From NCBI GenBank assembly GCA_011319805.1, contig SJRY01000254.1, positions 1-25,188 on the forward strand: a DNA stretch of 25,188 nt, given 5' to 3'. Numbering within the stretch: position 1 is the stretch's first letter; the number at the start of each line of letters is the position of its first letter. Of the stretch, positions 10,121 through 19,701 are shown piece after piece. The notes beneath the pieces are model-generated. The model had not been told where the DNA came from and did no database searches. It saw only the letters and a list, made by a program, of their open reading frames with translations. Source of the stretch: Macrocybe gigantea. Its lineage: Eukaryota; Basidiomycota; Agaricomycetes; Agaricales; Callistosporiaceae. The translations under genes and the position numbers were made by a program.

Positions 10121-11963
10121 TCAAAAGTCATCGACATTATCAGTGTCAGAGTCATCAGAGAACTCTGCGACTACAAGATGAGCAGGTACCTCGACAATTG
10201 CAGGCTCATCTTCGTTATCCAACTCGTCTAATTTCTGAAAGTGTTCCGGATCCAATCCAAGACCAGAACGAACGCCACCCATATAATAGTACTCCAAGTT
10301 AGTTTGAAGTTCGATCTGGTTGTGAAGGAGTGGCAGCGCGTCTAAATCTGGATCCGGGACAGTGTCTAGTGCAGCGGATAGAGAGCGCGAAAAAGCACGC
10401 GATGCTGATGCCCGCTCCTGGACCAGACTAAGAACTTCATTGTAAACACGCCACACGTTGTCGCGCGTGACCAATGGACGTCCCATTTCCTGGTAACATC
10501 CTTCCAAATGCTGAGCAAGGGGGCCTGGGATAAGGTCGAAGACCGGGTGCGAATCATTGATATATTGACCATGGACGTGCATGACGGCATTGGGATCGAC
10601 GTCGACCTAAATTTAATTGATTTCAAATATGTCGTGCATAGATAAATGCTCCACACACCTTAAAATCCAATGCTCCATAATCTTCCGCGCTGTCGAAAAT
10701 CAGTTCCGACCGGCCATGAGGAAGAATCTTGTTTCTATCTCTCCATTTTGGCGTGTTGTTAACACGATCTTGATAGGAATTCAGCTCTTCTTGAAGCCAG
10801 GGGACGAAGAGCCAAAGGAATATCATTCTAGAACGAAATGGTTTGAATGTATTCTTCGTGCAAGACTAGGATTTACACTTACCTTTGTAGAGTATTGTTA
10901 GGATCATATAAACCCATATTGATGCCATGATCCAGTATCCTTTCAAAGCCTGGAGTGAAACGACGTCGAAGCTGGGCCCATACGATCTCAGGCTTGACAT
11001 TCTTTTTGTCTCGCATCCAGCGGTGTTGAAGGGTTCCCGCCAGCGACGGATCGTGAATTTGACGCAGCATGGTTTGCGCGTTTGCGATGCCAAAGTTTTC
11101 GGACCCAGGATCGCTCTGGGTTACAAGTGGTATGACTGTCGGAGTGAACAAGTGTCGATATTAGACATGACGTGAGCAAGGACAATTCACTCACACCCGA
11201 GATCCTTGACCTTATCGAGGTAGTAGCTTAAAATTAACTGTGGATTTCGGTTAGAATGCCATACACGAATCCACAGGATCTTCCCCGAAAAGGGCTCGAC
11301 GCAGGTATGTAGACCGAGGCCAAAACGAAGCCATTTGTCGTGTTGGTCCACCGCCCAGATATCGTTGACCCCAGCAGCCCAGAAACGGCGCCGTTGAAGA
11401 CGACCTGCTTTTCTCTGGCGAACAAGATGGGCTTCATATTGCACGAAATATTCTCGGACAACTCGTCTGAAACCAGAGTCAGTAACACATATCTGAATTG
11501 ATATGATATTGGGACGATAGATACCTTGGAACACTCATATTCTTTTCATGAAACAGCAAACTTACCATTTCACGCGCCCCTGCGTTCGGATAGATTTCTC
11601 GCAAGTCAGTCATGGCATCGCGAATCGTCTCCACGGTATGGCCTTGTTGGCGAGCACGATGGAGGCCCATGGCCTTCCTGATTGCGGTAAACTTCGTCAA
11701 CCTAGAAGCATCATAAGACAGTTGGAATATAATCAGTGGTGCAGAGGTGATGGCGCAATTACCCGATTCCGTATTTGCTGGTATCGATATGCTTCTGCAG
11801 CTCAGCGACCATTTCTTTGTCGGTAAGTCGAGCTTTCCATAGACGACGAATGTGGGGCGTAATCACTTCCAAGGGTGCTAAGGTATGGGTCAAATTGGAT
11901 GTCAGAATGAGTCGATGGAACAACTATCGACGACGCACGCGTAGGCTTCCACTGGTTCGGCAT
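10121..11963 (-). CDS. Integrase-core (DDE) transposase of the element
   Basis: Cuts and joins the element ends through an RNase-H-like DDE fold. Exons (- strand): 11963-11939, 11877-11763, 11701-11525, 11466-11195, 11135-10883, 10827-10659, 10606-10121; all GT-AG. They sum to 1497 nt, giving 498 residues with no stop. N-terminal part (about residues 10-100) is helical and DNA-binding-like (TPHIRRLWKARLTDKEM, GLTKFTAIRKAMGLHRARQQ). Catalytic core: VNDIWAVDQHDKW (D146), VTQSDPGSENFG (D205), KKNVKPEIVWAQLRRRF (E246). The C-terminal third ends in an acidic tail (SDDSDTDNVDDF). This integrase type is common in agaricomycete genomes. The frame stays open upstream to an ATG at 12155 (64 more codons), which contains an intron-like stretch; I prefer 11963 because MPNQWKPTPPLEVITPHIRR joins cleanly. 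Intact, so possibly active. Confidence 0.88.
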
Positions 11964-12155
11964 GGTTGGGCAAGACTGGACAGAATTTGAGGAAGCGGCA
12001 AAACAGGCAGACTCTGGCGGGGTAAGGTACGAGGCAGTAGTGAGACACGACCTTGAGCTGTCCTGTATTAAAATATTTGAATTACAAGAGCAGGAAGAAT
12101 GAGACGCAACGTGACGTACCGCACACATTCCCTCTGCCCAGACAGATGCCAGCAA

Positions 12156-12910
12156 AATTGGGTCATTGGGTAGAAAAGGAACAAAGACTATGCTGCTATC
12201 TTTATGTCAAATTGACATAACGATAAGGTGAAAAGGCTTGGCCAACAGATTCTGTGTCTGCATGGTCGAAGTGGAGATGCATGGCGAGGATGACACATTG
12301 CACGATACGTCAACGTGGAGTTTGAGAGAGCCCAGAACATCCGGAAGGAATCGACGAAGCATTTGAATTGCAAGCGTGTCAGCGACCGGGACTTGAGAAT
12401 AATCCTTCACCAGTGAATCCTCAACTCCTTCTTGTCTTGAATCACGAATTTGCAACGTGTCATATCAACGTGTAGGCGAAAGAGAGCCCAGAACATCTCA
12501 ATGACTCATGAACATGTCAGTGTCTCCGCGCTCGCTTTTTCCTGCTGCATGGCGGAATTGCGATCTGCATGGAAAGGAGGGCCCAGAATCTCCGAACGAA
12601 CTTCGGTAAGCACAAACACATAGGCCCCTGGGAGTTTAGAACACCATTTTGACGACTCGGAGTGAATCCCCAAGGCGTTCCCAACAGAACTCCTGTCCCC
12701 AGAATCACGATTCACGAATCACAACGTGTAATGTGCATTGCGCATCGCTCAAGCTCTACCATGCTGGCAGTTCGAAAAAGGATTCACGACATCGCTCCAT
12801 CTCATGGTCTCCTCTATCGACATGCATCCTATCTCATGCCAGTGGAACGACTTGGTAATTATCTCAAGTCCAGAGTGAAGAGGCATTAGGCATTGAGTCA
12901 TTGCGAACAG
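12156..12910. promoter_or_regulatory. Central divergent control region of the transposon
   Basis: This gene-free stretch separates the divergent integrase and kinase genes. It has diverged repeated words: AGAGAGCCCAGAACATC at 12325 and 12481 with a third variant GAGGGCCCAGAATCTCC at 12577, and CAACGTGT/G at 12311, 12453, 12466 and 12722, some beside GAATCACGAAT-like words (12439, 12710). Open frames here have no motif. A shared bidirectional promoter is the natural reading, but only the repeats are seen; function is inferred. Confidence 0.4.
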
Positions 12911-12917
12911 TATATAA
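12911..12917 (+). promoter_or_regulatory. TATA box of the alpha-kinase gene
   Basis: TATATAA followed by GCCCG stands 48 bp before the ATG at 12959. This spacing makes 12959 the better start than the in-frame ATG at 12893, which lies upstream of the box. Confidence 0.65.
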
Positions 12918-12958
12918 GCCCGAACCACTTGAGTCTCGAGGTCAATTTCCACATCGAC

Positions 12959-15755
12959 ATGGAGCTTGCCACTCAATTTACCGAAGATGCCTATGCCAAG
13001 TACGATCGTACTTGCGAGCGTAGTGCCTGTGCCGTGCTGATATGCAAAGGCGAGCCTTGCTTTTACATTGCCCACATCGATCCCCAAAAGCGAGGAAAGT
13101 TCGTCTGTGCTAAGTGCTGTTCGCACTATAAGCGAAGCCTCGCAACTACTGCACGTCCAACGGGTAAGTCCTGTCATGCCTTTCTTGGTAGTGTCAGTAT
13201 TGACGCCACAATGTACTCTTAGCTACATGAACGGCCATCTCAGCACAGGTTCCGGACACACAAAATCCTAAGTTTCAGGGCACGGCGGTTTCAACGCAGG
13301 CCTCTGGTCAGCCGTCTTTCAATTGGGATTGAATTTTGCTGCTAACGAGCCTCTCCTCACCGATCAGGCAGCCAACCGTCCACAGATGCCTGGCCTCTTC
13401 CTGATGCCCAGGCCATTCGCTTTTCCGTCAATGCGAGTCAACGAGGCTGTATGTCTTATTCTCAAGCGACTATGTAAATCTCATTCAACTAACATGTCGT
13501 CTTGAAGCTGCCATTCACCCTCCACCAGTCATGGCATTTCCGAACCCAGCACGTGGAATACCAGTGCCGGGCACACATCAGCATTTGCAGAGACATACGC
13601 AAGGGCCTGACGTTGCTTTACCATCGGCCAATAACACACATCCATCATTGGCCATGGGTTACTCGTGCAATCATGCCTCCTATCATTCAGAGCGTGAACG
13701 CTGGGCCAGGTTCTCTCAGACTGCCATCTTGGCAGAAACAATATCTCTTCAGATATCTGCACTTCACGAGGGAAGGGCAAGAAGAGGTGGACGCACTGGC
13801 CACGGCATTCCCTTTGGAGTAAGTAGCTTCACACATCGTCGACACTTAATGCCTAACCAACAATCACATTACAGAATATCTGCGAAGGCATCAAGGACGT
13901 CGATGCATTGATCGACGCTCCTGGTCTTATCAAAATCGCTATCGACACCATTGTACCCAAGATCATCGCATTTTGCCCTTCGTTTCAGTGGCAAGTCAGA
14001 GATTTGGTGGTTCGCGACTCATCTTGGGTCGATCTCTCTTCATATTCCCGTTCGCGTCCATACTTTTACAACGAGTGCCTCCATCCAAACCGGAAGAATC
14101 CAAAGGTACCAATCTTCAAGACAAAGCAGTTCTCACTGTCAGTCGTTGTTCCGGAGAGTCAATGGCTTGATTACGAACAGCATGCGGAATCCCTCGAGTG
14201 TGGCGACTCCGATAGTGACCTTGGCAATAAAGCGGAGCGACGACCACCGTCTATCCCTTTCACAGATAATAAGTCAGGAGCTTTCACACCGGAGGCAGTG
14301 GCATCCTTGACCTCTCGCATGTGGACACGGACGCCAACACAACTCAGCCATTCTGGGTTTTCAGATGTGGCTTCCTTTTCTTCGCCGCTCCCTGCCATTG
14401 CCGAGCCTTCTCCCTCTGCTTGCGCACCCAAGCCAGGGCCTGAGCCATCAAATAGCAGCCGCATGAAACGCACTCACACTCAAAGCCGCAGCATATCAAG
14501 CACAGGAGCCGATTCACCCCCTCGTAAATCCTCCGTGTGTGCCCCAACCTTGGTTCCATTCTCTTCACCAAACCGGGAGGAGCTGAAAGAAGCCCTTCAA
14601 TTTGGGGGTCAGGCATCACTGGATGTCCAGAAACGTATGTTGGTCATTTGTCGTAACTGTTTCTCTCTGAAATTCCAAATTAGTCATGGCACAGAAACAT
14701 GAGAACATTGTATTTCACCCCATTCCAACCCGGTCAGTGGAAATAATTCTCCGGGATCGCCAGAAACATTGTCTGGAACTGAATACTGGTGGATACCACG
14801 GACGGTTGGAAGCCGACATGTCCTTGGAGTCGCTCATTGGAATTGGGGGCTTCAAGACAGCCCATCCAGGGTCACTCATGCTATCTCCTGTGGCAACCTT
14901 TGGTCTTGGCACGGTGCCACGTCAAGATGTGGTCGTCAAGCGTATGTTTTTCAAGCCATCAGACAATGGTCCCTCCCACGGTTCGAGAAAGCTCAAGATT
15001 TCCCGCTACAGCTTTGGCCATGAACTTCCAAAGCTCTATCGTGAGGCCAATGTTTTGTACTGGGCCAAGTCGCTTTTGACTATGTCGTATGAATACATTG
15101 ACCATTGCATCCAGCGCTCTCCGAGCAGTCCGCCCTTCGACATTCCCCGCTTGCGCTTTGTTCATGCGGGCCTGGCATTGGTTCATGCCTTGCGAAGCCA
15201 CAATTCTGCTCCATCAGCGGGCACTGCCGTCGGAGCGTACCTATTGGAGGAGAGGATTCCATGTACAAAGGAGGAGTTCACGAAGTTCATCCACAATATG
15301 GACTTCACACCGTCCATTGAGCCAGAGGAAGAAGGATTCGATATTGCTGAGTTTCTAGTATTCACACAACATATCCAGTACATCAAGACAGGTGGCCTGG
15401 CCTACATTTCGGACTATCAAGGCACGTCGCAACGGTCACAACCATCGTATCTATCCATATTGACTCATCGTGAAATTGACCTTAGGCGCCGCACCATTAC
15501 TAACAGATCCTCAGGTCCTTACCCACCCGTAGGTCTCGATTACATTGAAAGTCGAACTGATGCTGATATTGCAACTCGAATAGATCACTAAATGAGGGAA
15601 AGGATATGTTCGGCGATGGCAATGTGGAAGCAAGCCTCACTCTGTTCGAGAAACATCACCAATGCAACCGATATTGCAAATGGCCCCCCTTCAACTTATC
15701 TCTGTTCTCCTTGGACGACGACGGAATTATCGAGGCACATGCTAACGAATCCTGA
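12959..15755 (+). CDS. Alpha-kinase (atypical protein kinase) carried by the transposon
   Basis: Predicted Ser/Thr protein kinase of the alpha-kinase (TRPM7/eEF2K-like) fold. Exons: 12959-13163, 13368-13448, 13508-13818, 13875-14634, 14684-15421, 15486-15528, 15584-15755; sum 2310 nt, 769 residues, no stop. N-terminus: Cys-rich zinc-finger-like module (C29-x4-C34, H39, C50-x2-C53). Middle (about 70-450): low-complexity Ser/Pro linker plus NICEGIKDVDALIDAPGLIK. Kinase domain from about 480: glycine loop LIGIGGFKTAHPG, VVVKRMFF (catalytic Lys), ELPKLYREANVLYWAKSL, FDIPRLRFVHAGLAL, YLLEERI, KFIHNMDF, FDIAEFLVFTQHIQYIKTGG, SDYQG then LLTDPQVLTH, FGDGNVEASLTLF, and the zinc ligands HQCNRYC (H-x-C-x3-C as in TRPM7). 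Intron 15422-15485 starts with GC rather than GT. A possible cassette exon (13279-13306) would break the frame. Divergent partner of the integrase gene. Confidence 0.88.
13279..13306 (+). other. Possible cassette exon in kinase intron 1
   Basis: Intron 1 (13164-13367, 204 nt) is much longer than the others. Inside it, TTTCAG at 13273-13278 and TG|GTCAGC at 13307, followed by a CTAAC branch site and GATCAG at 13362-13367, delimit a 28-nt stretch. In one frame it reads GTAVSTQASG, typical of this protein's linker. Including it adds 28 nt (1 mod 3) and breaks the frame; skipping it keeps the frame. It is either an alternative exon or a real exon with a one-base error in one of the adjoining GGG runs. 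Confidence 0.45.
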
Positions 15756-15972
15756 GAAATTTATTTTGGGTCCGCGTCGGATTTCGAGCTAGCATCACGT
15801 TGGACGTACGATAGCATGAATAAATTTGGTCCATGAATGTTATGAACTTGGCATTTCCGATGACCTTGCTGGCTCTCATGGCGCGTTGCCTACTGTCAGA
15901 CACTCGTATTGCATAAGGTGACCGAGGTCCGGAATTAATAATACTGTCCTATATGGCAACATGTTACGAAGA
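15756..15972. other. 3' part of the transposon between kinase stop and right repeat
   Basis: No gene is visible. It presumably contains the kinase 3' untranslated region. The inner side of the right repeat (about 15930-15950) resembles the corresponding left part in inverted orientation. Confidence 0.4.
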
Positions 15973-16021
15973 AGCACCTGTGACAGCTCAGAAGCTGAGC
16001 ACGATGCTCCGGCTTTCCATA
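15973..16021 (-). repeat. Right terminal inverted repeat (49 bp)
   Basis: Exact reverse complement of 9906-9954; ends ...CCGGCTTTCCATA and is followed at once by the AAGAAT target duplication. Perfect identity of the two ends argues for a young insertion. Confidence 0.92.
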
Positions 16022-16027
16022 AAGAAT
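16022..16027 (+). repeat. Right target-site duplication AAGAAT
   Basis: Identical to 9900-9905. Removing 9906-16027 would give the presumed empty site GATGCCAAGAATATGGATC. Confidence 0.88.
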
Positions 16028-16295
16028 ATGGATCGAATGGACAGCGTCAGACACTGTCCATTTTGCGAACATGTTAACAACTTGACCAAACAAACTCATC
16101 CCACATTTATACCGTGACTCCCACCACGACGAATGATCAAATCGTCGGCAAGACCACACGTTGGTGAATCCGTGAATTCGTAAGGAAAGAAGAAAGAAAA
16201 AGATCGTACAAATGGTCATACAGTACAGAACAAACGTCGAGCATCTAAATCGCGTCATAAATAATACAGAGCCGGATTGTCGTATACAAAGCCTA

Positions 16296-19200
16296 TCACC
16301 TCCGGAGAAGGAAAAGCGACATCGTGAGCATACCAGCGAGGCCGCCGAGCACGCCCACAACAGTCCATCGAGTGTAGTCGTCGAACGGATGCTCAGTGCC
16401 AAAAGGCTGTTTGACGGTGACGCCTCTGAAGGAGAAAATCACGATGCCCACGACGAACGCAAGGATGGAATACAAGAGGAAGACGAGAGGCAGCGACATG
16501 ATAACGCTTCGTCTCTATCGTCGAGCACGAACGTGCTGGATGAGTTTCGTCATCGGGACAAACGAAGGAAAGAACGCACGGATAGCATCAGCAACCCTTC
16601 GCCAGTCATAGCCGATGCTGGCCTCGCGAGATCTGCCTTGTATCTAAAGATAGCCACGACCGTCGATACCATAGAGAAGGACGAGAAGAGGATCGCAACC
16701 AAGCCCGCAATCCTCGAGAAATTGTCCAAGCCTGGCAAAGAGAGGAAGGTCACAGATGCACTCAAGACGACCGCAGCCTTCCAAGCGAGGACTGAATTCG
16801 GATAATGCATATAGCGTGCTGCGATACTTACGATGAGACAGGTGCACGCGCCGACGAGGAACATCGGAGCAGCATTGCGCAGGCCTGATTCTTCGTCGAT
16901 CCGGTGTTGGTGATGGCGCCCGAAAAAGAGGTATGGGATTCCGAGACAGAGGCAGGAGATGACAAAGTCGAACAGCGCTCTGCGGAACGGCCGGCGGGTA
17001 CGAGGGAAGCTCATGTCTGGGCTGCCAACGTCCTTCGGGAGCGGCTTATTCGAACGGAAATGCTGCTGTCGCCAGTGAGCTAAAAGGAGGACACGATCAA
17101 CGAACGGCTTGAGGATCGTCAAATGCAGATGCCATACCCAGTCGCAACAAAATCCTTGCCACCATGCGAGTGTGAACGATAGACTGGAGCCCGGCGTCCG
17201 GTTGGTCTTTACGAGGAAAGCGTCAACTACGAGCATCGTTCATAGCGAATTCTGAAACATACCGCCAAATGACCGAAGAAGAGACATCAACTCTTGGCAT
17301 TCTTCTTGAGAGAAGGGGCCAGGAATGGTGCGATGCGACGGAAGCAAACGGTCTATCAAGGCTTTTTGAGTCGACGCATATCGAGATCCAAGATGCAACG
17401 TCTAACCTGTCCAAGACCACGTCAAGACGTCCATAGCTTCGGTCTTGGCACTCGCTGGGAGGGCGACATGTGCAGGGTGGGCCTCCAGGAATGACCAGTA
17501 TCGGTATTCGATATCCAATTCTGCAACAAAAGAGTGAACACTGGAGACGAGGGCGAAAACGCAAACCACCCACGATCGTCCGCCGGGCCCTTCTTTTTCT
17601 TCTTCACAACATCCCCGTCGCATCCAGCACGACGCTCCTCCTCACATGGTCGACGAGATACTTCGTGAACACGAACCCGCGCCTCCTCGGCTCCGCCTCC
17701 CTCACCCAGACCTCGAACTGCGCCGAGCGAGCCGTGTGGTCGCCCAGGTGTGTGTCCAGGTACGTCGTCACGGCATCAAGCCTCGGCTCGTTACGCAGGT
17801 CGACGTCGCAAGTGACGTGTTTCGTCGGATGGACGTAGTACACCATCCCGTCCGGAAGGAGGTACTCGATCCAACCTAGCTCGTGCAGGCGCGGGTTCCC
17901 GACGTGCTGGATCGGCCAAGTCGATGGCGTAGGGACACCGGGCTGCGGCGAGACGTTCAGGTGCGCGGCGCCCCCATTGGCGTGGCTCGGGCCAAGGTAG
18001 GACTTGGGCTTGGGAATATCGGACGTGCTGGGCAGGAGTGGCTGCCTTTCGCTGGGCGTGGTGATCAGAGTTAAGGCCGTGATGGGTTCGGACCGAGAGC
18101 TTACTCTGTTTCAAGATTGGTTCTGCTGCCATATAAACTATCTGTCGAGCCGCCCCCAAAAGCTGATCGCCCCGGCACGACGCTGTGAAGAGGTGGCAAC
18201 GGCATGACGATCCCCTTCCCATCGTCATTTGAAACAGTTGTAGGAGTATGTTCGTCGTGAGGACTGAAGAACAAAAGGGAACAGGTCAAGGGCCAGTTGA
18301 ATCGTTCAATCAAGTCATGGCACGTACTTTGGTAGGTGAGGAGGGACTTCGTCCCGAGTTGTCACGATTCTGGGAGCAACAGGGTCCGCAAATATATCGG
18401 TGGCAAAGCTGCACGGGGAAGATATTCCTTGCCATCAGCCTACCCACCGCCAGAGACAAAAACAAAAAAGTAACACTCAACTGGACGCTCGAGCGTTTGC
18501 TCATATCCGCGTTCTCATCCGTCGTAGACGTATCCGGAATCGTAGCCGGTGCATGCTCGTGCTCCGGGACAGGCTCTCGAATCGCAGGCTCAGCGCCGCC
18601 CCACACCTCCTGCCCGCTCGTACTGTAGTCGAATGCAGGCATCGGCACCGCGAAGAGCGGTGCCTGCGCTGAAGGAGGAGATACAGGCAGAATCTGTGGC
18701 TGCGGGGCAGGGATCTTCGGAGGCGGTGAGGGCGACGGTGGTGTGTGCCCCCGCGAATCGTCGTCTTCGGGCGTCGCGGGCTCGGTGGGGATGAGCGGCT
18801 CGGTGGTTCCACGAACAGGCACGACGACGGCCGGAATGGGGCGATCTACGACGACTGCAGGTTGTAACGTCTCACGCTCCTGCGCTGCAGGTCGTTCGGC
18901 AGTCTCGGGCGCCGGAAGTGCAACGTTGCGTTCTACAACGTCCTCGAACGGTTGCGCTACGTGTTGGTCGGGCGTGATGCTGAGGTCTTCTACAGGCTCG
19001 TCATGGATCGGTATATCAAAGTAGGACGCGGCTGCGCCCGCACCGGCAAGGCCTGGAGGTGGGGTGTGCGGCTCGGGGGTCGGGGAACGCCTCTCAGCAG
19101 GCGCAGGAGCAAGATCTGGGGCAGGAACAGGCTCGTTCGCAGCGTGCTGATCGTCGCTAGATTCTGCGCGATGTATCGAAGGGTCGATGATGACCTGCGT

Positions 19201-19701
19201 TGTCGGCAGCTCGTCCGTGTCATCCGTGAACGCGCCGGGGCCTGCGGCGGACGAGTCGATGAGCGGCGGAGGCACGTAGCCCTGGGGTGAGAGTGGTGAG
19301 GTCTCCTTGGGCGCAGCCTCAGCAGCAGGGGCAGCGCTCGAAGCATCTGCAGCCTCTGACTCCGCAGGCGTGGTCGTGACAACGGGGTTCGAGAGCGGCG
19401 AGGAGCCCTTAGCAGCCGTGGCATCGTCCTGCGATACCGTCGCCTCAGGGGACTCTGCAATGGGGCTGGGTGCATGGACGTTCTCGGCAGCGGGCGGCGG
19501 GGCGAGGTTGGTCTTGATGCTCTTAACAGAGGCCGTGTCAGGGAAGAGGGTCGTCTTGAGACCCTTGACGGACGCGCCGTCGGCTTCGTTGTCCGACGCG
19601 AGCGAAGGCGTGCCGGGACGGACGGAGAACGCAGACGAGGCGCGCCGGACAACGTTGCCCATGCGGCCCCAGCGGGATCTGCCTGGCGAGGGGGTGGTCA
19701 T
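16296..19701 (-). CDS. Paralogue B: WW-like domain, multi-span membrane protein (one frameshift)
   Basis: Agaricomycete membrane protein of unknown function. Exons (- strand): 19701-18482, 18263-18105, 18051-17574, 17520-17407, 17352-17263, 17206-17138, 17079-16832, 16777-16580, 16514-16296. Residues 1-400 are low-complexity, Pro/Ala/Ser/Glu-rich, with a basic RSRWGRMGNVVRRASSAFSV start. A degenerate WW-like domain follows: GWIEYLLPDGMVYYVHPTKH, with the first Trp and Tyr pair kept and the second Trp missing. Then ELDIEYRYWSFLEAHPAHV, RTIPGPFSQEECQELMSLLR, HTRMVARILLRLAHWRQ, and about five hydrophobic helices (ISCLCLGIPYLFF, MFLVGACTCLIAAVVLSA, IAGLVAILFSSFSMVSTVVA, MSLPLVFLLYSILAFVVGIV, VGVLGGLAGMLTMSLFLL). 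The exons sum to 2795 nt, one short. The lost base is in the CCCC run at 17613-17616 (GGGG on the gene strand), after VVLDATG. With it the protein would be 931 residues. Intron 1 (218 nt) may hide an in-frame 42-nt exon (18369-18328). Confidence 0.75.

Larger units (their letters stand above)
9906..16021. mobile_element. 6.1-kb DNA transposon with integrase and alpha-kinase genes
   Basis: The element is delimited by two inverted copies of an identical 49-bp sequence (9906-9954 and 15973-16021) and a perfect 6-bp target duplication. It contains a retroviral-like integrase-core gene on the - strand and an alpha-kinase gene on the + strand, transcribed divergently from a central region of about 1 kb (11964-12958). 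Inside the perfect repeats a weaker similarity continues (ATATAAGGCACTATTATT at the left against ATATAGGACAGTATTATT at the right, inverted). No reverse transcriptase, long terminal repeat, polymerase or capsid gene is present, so it is not a retroelement or Polinton-like element by content. Identical repeats, an intact duplication and intact spliced frames point to recent movement. I do not recognise the family by name. Confidence 0.85.

Noticed and set aside
9906..16021. Polinton/Maverick or retrotransposon interpretation of the element
   Set aside because: The 6-bp duplication and integrase would fit Polintons, but no polymerase, protease, ATPase or capsid-like gene is present, and there is no reverse transcriptase or long terminal repeat.
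16212..16805. 197-codon open frame on the + strand
   Set aside because: Antisense to exons 8 and 9 of paralogue B, whose sense frame shows membrane helices shared with paralogue A and splice sites in the same places.
17101..17236. Continuous reading of paralogue B through 17236-17080 as one exon
   Set aside because: That frame gives an attractive open stretch, but comparison with A shows two introns here; the spliced reading HTRMVARILLRLAHWRQ is shared by both paralogues.
18990..19652. 220-codon Arg/Pro/Ser-rich frame on the - strand
   Set aside because: Frame shadow of the GC-rich, low-complexity exon 1 of paralogue B.
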